Origin: DATARR01 sp044868005
GTDB taxonomy: Bacteria > Acidobacteriota > Thermoanaerobaculia > Multivoradales > UBA5704
Length of the DNA: 64,000 bases
Reading direction: 5' to 3'
Assembly: GCA_044868005.1 (NCBI GenBank)
Contig: JBIOVX010000229.1
Coordinates: forward strand, 1 to 64,000
This document shows positions 60,701-64,000 of the stretch, piece by piece (the first letter of the stretch is position 1; each line of letters starts with the position of its first letter). Under the pieces are notes generated by a model. That model saw only the letters and a list, made by a program, of their open reading frames with translations. It searched no databases and was not told the origin of the DNA. The translations under genes and the position numbers were made by a program.

Positions 60701-60824
60701 CTTCGAGAAGCTCCAGACGATGCTGGCTCCCGCGCTGGCCGCCTGGGAGGGGCTGAAGGCGAAGGAGCTGGCGGCGCTCAATGCGAAGCTGAGGGTGGTG
60801 CGGGTGGAGCCGATCCTGCCGTGA
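57726..60824 (+). CDS. Secreted VPS10/BNR-repeat beta-propeller protein
   Basis: This 1032-residue exported protein has a signal peptide (MPLRRLFAAVLLLASSSAFAQ), followed by many BNR/Asp-box repeats of the S-x-DGG-x-x-W type (SVDGGKTW, STDGGKSW, SSDGGDTW, THDGGKSW) making sortilin/VPS10-like propellers (~20-700), then a beta domain and a helical C-terminus (~900-1030). Such proteins are common in Acidobacteria and may be glycosidase-like or carbohydrate-binding; there is no clear catalytic pair. GGAGG lies 6 bases before the ATG, preferred over an upstream in-frame GTG at 57276. Its stop abuts a permease remnant. Confidence 0.9.
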   Translation: MPLRRLFAAVLLLASSSAFAQVDPSLFQDLRWRLLGPFRAGRVLAVAGVPGQPAHFYFGSVNGGVWETHDAGRTWQPIFDSQPIGSIGALAIAPSDPKVIYVGTGEADMRSDIAQGDGMYKSVDGGKTWTHIGLADSQQIGRVLVHPENPDAVYVAALGHPYGPNAERGVFRSTDGGKSWKKVLGKGEDTGAVDLAFEPGNPRVIYAALWQTRRTPWNIYPPSNGPGTGLYKSSDGGDTWTQLSKGLPAKPGRMGVAVAPTQPRRVYAIVDADEGGMYRSDDAGETWTRTSADARIWNRGWYFGGVTVEPKNADVVYSCNINLYRSEDGGKTFVPVKGAPGGDDYHQLWIDPESPERRILGVDQGTVVSVDGGKTWSSWYNQPTGQFYHVITDNRFPYWVYGSQQDSGAAGVPSRTNTNDGINLTNFRETTAGGESDNLAPDPKDPEVIFGGRVDRLDLRTGQTRSVPPTLAYPDLYRVTWTLPLVFSPRDPRVLYFSHQRLFRTDDGGEHWTVISPDLTREDPGVPANLDPPTAANRPGPGTRFGVIYAIAPSRLADGDLWVGTDDGLIWRTRDEGKNWTNVTPPALTPWSKVGILDASHFDAETVYAAVDRHRLDDFKPYIYRTHDGGKSWQLIASGIPDGSFVNAVREDPVRRGLLYAGTEKGVYVSFDDGDRWWPLQANLPVTSVRDIDVHGDDVVIATHGRAFWVLDDVTPLRQITPASANSPVWLFTPAKAIRLRPAGFTGTPMPRDEPFAANPPAGAMFDYLLKTAATKPVTLEIRDERGELVRRYSSADAPPKPDPAKMTTGPEWVRLPSTLAATPGHHRFVWPLRYPPLGSDKPYADGVWAPPGRYTAVLEVDGVRLTQPLTVAPDPRISLPPEGYAAQFALARRIEEAQAKVDKASGEADKLIAALAERRKGARPDLAAAIDALQARALEISGALVSKNPNPPWWLSPTSTTSLRFLSGALGSLADAVDGSDDAPSPDAVAGFEKLQTMLAPALAAWEGLKAKELAALNAKLRVVRVEPILP

Positions 60825-60834
60825 TCGAGCACCG

Positions 60835-61022
60835 CACACCGCCACCAGCCGCTCCGCGTCGCGGAACGGCAGGGGCCTCAGGAGCACCGCCTCGACGACG
60901 GTGAACAGCGCCCTGGCGCCGATGCCCAGCGCCAGCGTCAGCACGGCCACCGTGGTGAAGCCCGGCCGCCGCGCGAGCGTGCGGAGGCCGAAGCGCAGAT
61001 CCTGCAGCAGGGTTTTCCATGG
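60835..61022 (-). pseudogene. N-terminal remnant of an ADOP/MacB-type permease
   Basis: The minus strand encodes KTLLQDLRFGLRTLARRPGF followed by TTVAVLTLALGIGA and LLRPLPFRDAERLV, the standard N-terminus of Acidobacterial ADOP/MacB-like ABC permeases, which are normally ~800 residues. It is cut off after about 60 residues next to the VPS10 gene stop and has no in-frame ATG. Confidence 0.7.
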
Positions 61023-61067
61023 GCGGCTCCCTCTGTAGGCGACTACGAGGGCGGGCGGCGGGACGTT

Positions 61068-62234
61068 TCAGCGGGCGGGCTTTCCCTCGTACCACTCGTC
61101 GAGGAAGCGGAGGCCGCGCTCGACGCAGGGGCCGACCGCCTTCGCCGGACAGTCTCCGGCCGCCGCCTTGAGATCCTCCCCGAGGACGAAGGCCGACGGC
61201 CGGGACGGCAGCTTCCAGCGGGCTATCTCATAGAGGTGGGTCATCTCCGCCAGGCTCGCCAGCTTCTCATCGCCGAGGAGGTTCTCCCGCTCCAGCAGGA
61301 CCTCCGTGGCCGAGCGCACGCCGCTGCGCCGGATCTCCGCCTCGGGCAGGTCGATCGGCTGCCCCAGGGCGGAGTGGCTGAACGGCTCGACGAAGTTGAA
61401 GCGCGCCTCGGGGTCCACGAACCGCCGCAGCACCCAGAGCACCGCCAAACGGTCGGGCTCGAGGGCGTTCCACGTCGCATAGAGATGCCGGCCCACGTAG
61501 GCCGGCGGGGCGGGCGGGATACTCGCGGCGTGGCGGCCGTGGAAGTCCCAGGCCACGCCGCCGATCCCCAGCGGCGGCAGGAGCGCCAGGCCGGCGAGGA
61601 TGCGCAGCCGGTGCGGCTCGTGGCGCAGCCGCTCCCATCCCAGCAGGCCCGCCCACAGCGCGGCGCCGTAGACCACGTGGGCGCCCAGGCTGATGGCCAC
61701 GAACTGCGGCGACATCCGGTAGCCGAAGACCTCGGCGTAGGGCGTCAGCAGCATGGTCACTTCCAGCGTCACCCCCCAGGCGACGGCGCTCCACAGCCGC
61801 GGCCGGGAGACGAGCACCGCGTACATGAGGCCGAAGCCGATGCCGTTGCACACGTGATAGCTCCAGCCCGCCAGCTCGGAGCCGAAGGTGGGCGCGGTCT
61901 GGCCGAGGAGGAGGGTGCCGAAGTAGGAGATGGCCTTGAACACCGGCACGCCGGAGGCCGAGATCGGCACCCGCACGAGGTCGTAGAAGAGCGTGGCGAG
62001 CGACCCCGCCCACAGGCCGGCCACCACGCGGTCCCGGAGCTCGGCATCGCGTCGCTGCGCCCAGGCCAGGAAGATCGCCAGGATGGGAAACGCGGGCAGG
62101 AGGAGCAGGCTCGTGCCGACCGGCATGCTGGCCACGCCGTAGAAATAGAGCAGCAGGCTGGCCACCGAAGCGGCGCCGAGCAGGAAAGGCACCCACGCCG
62201 CCGGCCTGGCGAGCGGAATCCGCAACGGCTGCAT
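61068..62234 (-). CDS. Polytopic membrane protein with soluble tail
   Basis: This 388-residue protein has about seven membrane helices in the first 260 residues (AAWVPFLLGAASVASLLLYFY, LLLLPAFPILAIFLAWA, others) and a C-terminal ~125-residue soluble part. The ATG at 62234 has GGAG close upstream and lies 4 bp from the end of the FlgD-Ig gene. No transporter motif is recognised. It is the last gene of a three-gene operon with the two secreted proteins at the right edge. Confidence 0.75.
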   Translation of the reverse strand: MQPLRIPLARPAAWVPFLLGAASVASLLLYFYGVASMPVGTSLLLLPAFPILAIFLAWAQRRDAELRDRVVAGLWAGSLATLFYDLVRVPISASGVPVFKAISYFGTLLLGQTAPTFGSELAGWSYHVCNGIGFGLMYAVLVSRPRLWSAVAWGVTLEVTMLLTPYAEVFGYRMSPQFVAISLGAHVVYGAALWAGLLGWERLRHEPHRLRILAGLALLPPLGIGGVAWDFHGRHAASIPPAPPAYVGRHLYATWNALEPDRLAVLWVLRRFVDPEARFNFVEPFSHSALGQPIDLPEAEIRRSGVRSATEVLLERENLLGDEKLASLAEMTHLYEIARWKLPSRPSAFVLGEDLKAAAGDCPAKAVGPCVERGLRFLDEWYEGKPAR

Positions 62235-62238
62235 ACGG

Positions 62239-63351
62239 CTACTCCGCCACCACCTGGACCTTGCGGCTGGCCACCCCCACCTGGCCCTTGAAGCTGGATA
62301 TGTTGACCGTGAGGACGTGCTCTCCGGGAGGGAACTGCTGGAGCTCCCACCGCCAGGTGAACGGCAAGTGCCCTCGCTCCGCCTCCGCGAAGAAGACGTT
62401 GTCGACGAAGAAGATGACCTCGAACTGATCTTTGAAGAGGTCCTCCCGGTCCGCGGCATCGACGTCGACCCGCACCGTGACTTCCTTCTTCACCGTGGGG
62501 ACCTTCGCGTCGCCGGCCTGCGGGAACGTCATCGCAACCCGCGGCGCCCGCGCCCAGGCCGGCGGCACCAACCCCTCCGGCCGCTGCCGCGCCTGCAGCT
62601 CCGGCGTGGCCTTGCGTTGAGCCTTGCGGGGCCGGTTCTTCGCCGGGCCCAGCTTGTAGTCCCGGTACGCCGGCTCCTTGCTGCCGAAGGCGATCACCGT
62701 GGCGTCCGGCAGGGTCACATAGGTGATGAGGACGTTGAATCCGGGCCGGCTCCGGAGGTCGATGAGGTCATCCTCGTCCCGGCCGTCCCAATACTCGGTG
62801 ACGGAGCCTTCGGGCCGCGGCTTCCAGTCCACCAGGGTCTTGAGCATCGGGCCGTTGTGCAGGCCGAGCCGGATGAGCACGCGCGCGGCGGCGGGCAGCC
62901 GGTAACTCATCGTGCCCGCGGAGCGGTCGAAGCGGGCGTTGGTGAGGTCGCCCACCACGCCGCCGGAAGAAGTCGTGGGATCGTAGATCCCGCCGGAGGC
63001 CGTCTCGACGGTGAACAGGTACGCCTCGTCGGGCACGACGCGGCCTTCGAGGTCCTTGCCGTCCCACTTCTCCCGGTGCGCGCCGGCCGGCCGCTTCTCG
63101 CCGTCGACCAGCACCCGCATCAGGCCCTCGTCGGGATCGTAGACCCGCACCCAGACGCGGTCGGCCGCCGCCAACCGGTACGAGATCTCCACGTCCTCTC
63201 CCTGGCTCGGATTGAAGGAGGTCCGGCTCAGCGCGACGTCCGCGACGGCGGCCCCCTTGGCGCCCGGCGGGGCCGCGAACGCCGGACCGCAGAGGACGAG
63301 AGAGAGGAGAAGCGAGGCCGCGGCCGCGAGCTGGCGAGGGATCTGCTGCAC
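62239..63351 (-). CDS. Secreted FlgD-Ig-like repeat protein
   Basis: This 370-residue exported protein has a signal peptide (LAAAASLLLSLVLCGPAFA) and at least two FlgD-Ig-type repeats, each a strand series ending in a WDGKDLEG or WDGRDEDD turn (AGAHREKWDGKDLEGRVV; PRPEGSVTEYWDGRDEDD), with a third Ig-like domain at the C-terminus. Such modules often sit in surface or cell-envelope binding proteins. It starts 4 bp after the TolB-like gene, so the genes are cotranscribed. Confidence 0.8.
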   Translation of the reverse strand: MQQIPRQLAAAASLLLSLVLCGPAFAAPPGAKGAAVADVALSRTSFNPSQGEDVEISYRLAAADRVWVRVYDPDEGLMRVLVDGEKRPAGAHREKWDGKDLEGRVVPDEAYLFTVETASGGIYDPTTSSGGVVGDLTNARFDRSAGTMSYRLPAAARVLIRLGLHNGPMLKTLVDWKPRPEGSVTEYWDGRDEDDLIDLRSRPGFNVLITYVTLPDATVIAFGSKEPAYRDYKLGPAKNRPRKAQRKATPELQARQRPEGLVPPAWARAPRVAMTFPQAGDAKVPTVKKEVTVRVDVDAADREDLFKDQFEVIFFVDNVFFAEAERGHLPFTWRWELQQFPPGEHVLTVNISSFKGQVGVASRKVQVVAE

Positions 63352-63355
63352 TCAT

Positions 63356-64000
63356 CTACCTCCAGTCAGCGTCCCGGAGCTCTGCGGTCTCGGCGCCGAA
63401 GGGCGCGGCGCCCGCGCCGTCGGCCCCCACGAGCCAGAGGCCCTGCTTGCCGTCGGCGCTCCGGGTGTAAAGGATCTTGCGTCCGTCCGGCGACCACGCC
63501 GGCCACGTCTTGGTGCCAGGGCCCGAGGTGACCTGCCGCAGTCCGCTGCCGTCGGGGCGCACCACCCAGATGTCGAACTCGCCGCCGCGGTCGGAGGCGA
63601 AGGCGATCCACTGTCCGTCCGGCGACCAGTCGGGATGGATGTCCTGGTGAGTGCCCGGCACGAGCAGGCTCGGTACGCCGGAAGCGAGGTCCATCACCCA
63701 GAGCTGGCGCACCACGCGGACGCCGGACTGCCGGAGGGAGATGACGATCCCCGAGCTGTAGGCGAGGAGGCGGCCGTCCGGAGAGACGTCCGGCTCGTCC
63801 TGGTTGCCGGTGTGGGTGACCAGGGGCCGGATGTCACGGAGAGCGTTCTGGGTGACCAGGATGTCCGAGTCCTCGCCGGACGTGCTCGCCAGATAGCGAA
63901 CGAACACCAGCTCGCCCGACTTCGGATCCCAGGCCGGCCGCCCCGCGGTGCCGGTGCCGGTCTTCACCGTCTGGCAGCCCGCTTGGCCTTCGAGGGCGCA
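63356..64000 (-). CDS. TolB-like beta-propeller protein (N-terminus outside window)
   Basis: This is the C-terminal part of a WD40/TolB-like propeller protein with the strand motif repeated as PAWDPKSGELVFV, PDVSPDGRLLAYSS, PDWSPDGQWIAFAS and PAWSPDGRKILYT. The frame is open to the right edge; codons before the GTG at 63967 continue, so the start lies outside. Such propellers are periplasmic or surface binding proteins. It leads the operon with the FlgD-Ig and membrane-protein genes. Confidence 0.88.
   Translation of the reverse strand, partial: CALEGQAGCQTVKTGTGTAGRPAWDPKSGELVFVRYLASTSGEDSDILVTQNALRDIRPLVTHTGNQDEPDVSPDGRLLAYSSGIVISLRQSGVRVVRQLWVMDLASGVPSLLVPGTHQDIHPDWSPDGQWIAFASDRGGEFDIWVVRPDGSGLRQVTSGPGTKTWPAWSPDGRKILYTRSADGKQGLWLVGADGAGAAPFGAETAELRDADWR

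Overview
The window is high-GC bacterial chromosome, densely coded on both strands, with nearly every gene preceded by a recognisable AGGAGG-type ribosome binding site. No rRNA, tRNA or CRISPR array was seen. The gene complement suggests a soil or environmental Acidobacteriota-like bacterium, possibly of the Thermoanaerobaculia type: a sigma factor, zinc-finger TPR anti-sigma and CHAT protease trio, zinc-finger/TPR proteins, a VPS10/BNR secreted propeller, an ADOP/MacB permease remnant, FlgD-Ig and TolB-like secreted proteins, and several STAND/WD40 proteins. This placement is inference from gene content, not from a marker gene.

Left part (1-12300). The window opens inside pilT. The last 82 bp of pilT recur at 5150-5231, so a 4.4 kb block (di-haem cytochrome, GntR regulator, ABC exporter) is bracketed by direct repeats. 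Beyond it lie an Rpn/YhgA-type nuclease and a 1565-residue TIR-NACHT-pentapeptide-WD40 protein whose 13 WD40 repeats are almost identical at DNA level. Two small genes are coupled to it, followed by a strictly periodic 42-bp palindrome array of about 650 bp.

Middle part (12300-40900). This holds housekeeping and signalling genes: a TAP-like hydrolase, a hotdog thioesterase, glpK-glpD, a Ste24-like M48 protease, a five-gene stressosome module (rsbS-rsbT-rsbX-rsbR-rsbT-like) with no sigma factor beside it, zinc-finger/TPR and secreted proteins, SDR and DinB enzymes, a secreted propeller, the CHAT/anti-sigma/sigma-factor group, a DnaE2-type polymerase, a universal stress protein, htpX, and a degenerate HepT-like protein. 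Two pairs of long inverted repeats lie on either side of the M48 protease gene.

Right part (40900-64000). This accessory-looking zone begins with a two-gene operon encoding a SIR2-TIR fusion and a membrane-anchored STAND-WD40 protein, which is the strongest candidate for an undescribed NAD-targeting immune system. A tightly overlapped operon on the same strand follows (serine hydrolase, Sel1, hydrolase, GNAT, frameshifted PhzF, membrane protein, Asp/Glu racemase). Next come an AlbA_2/Schlafen-type protein, a decayed second racemase copy, a tail-collar-like protein, a second palindrome array (21-bp period), a VPS10/BNR propeller protein, a permease remnant and a three-gene secreted/membrane operon cut by the right edge. 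Pseudogenes and repeats concentrate between 50 and 61 kb, which points to recent rearrangement there.
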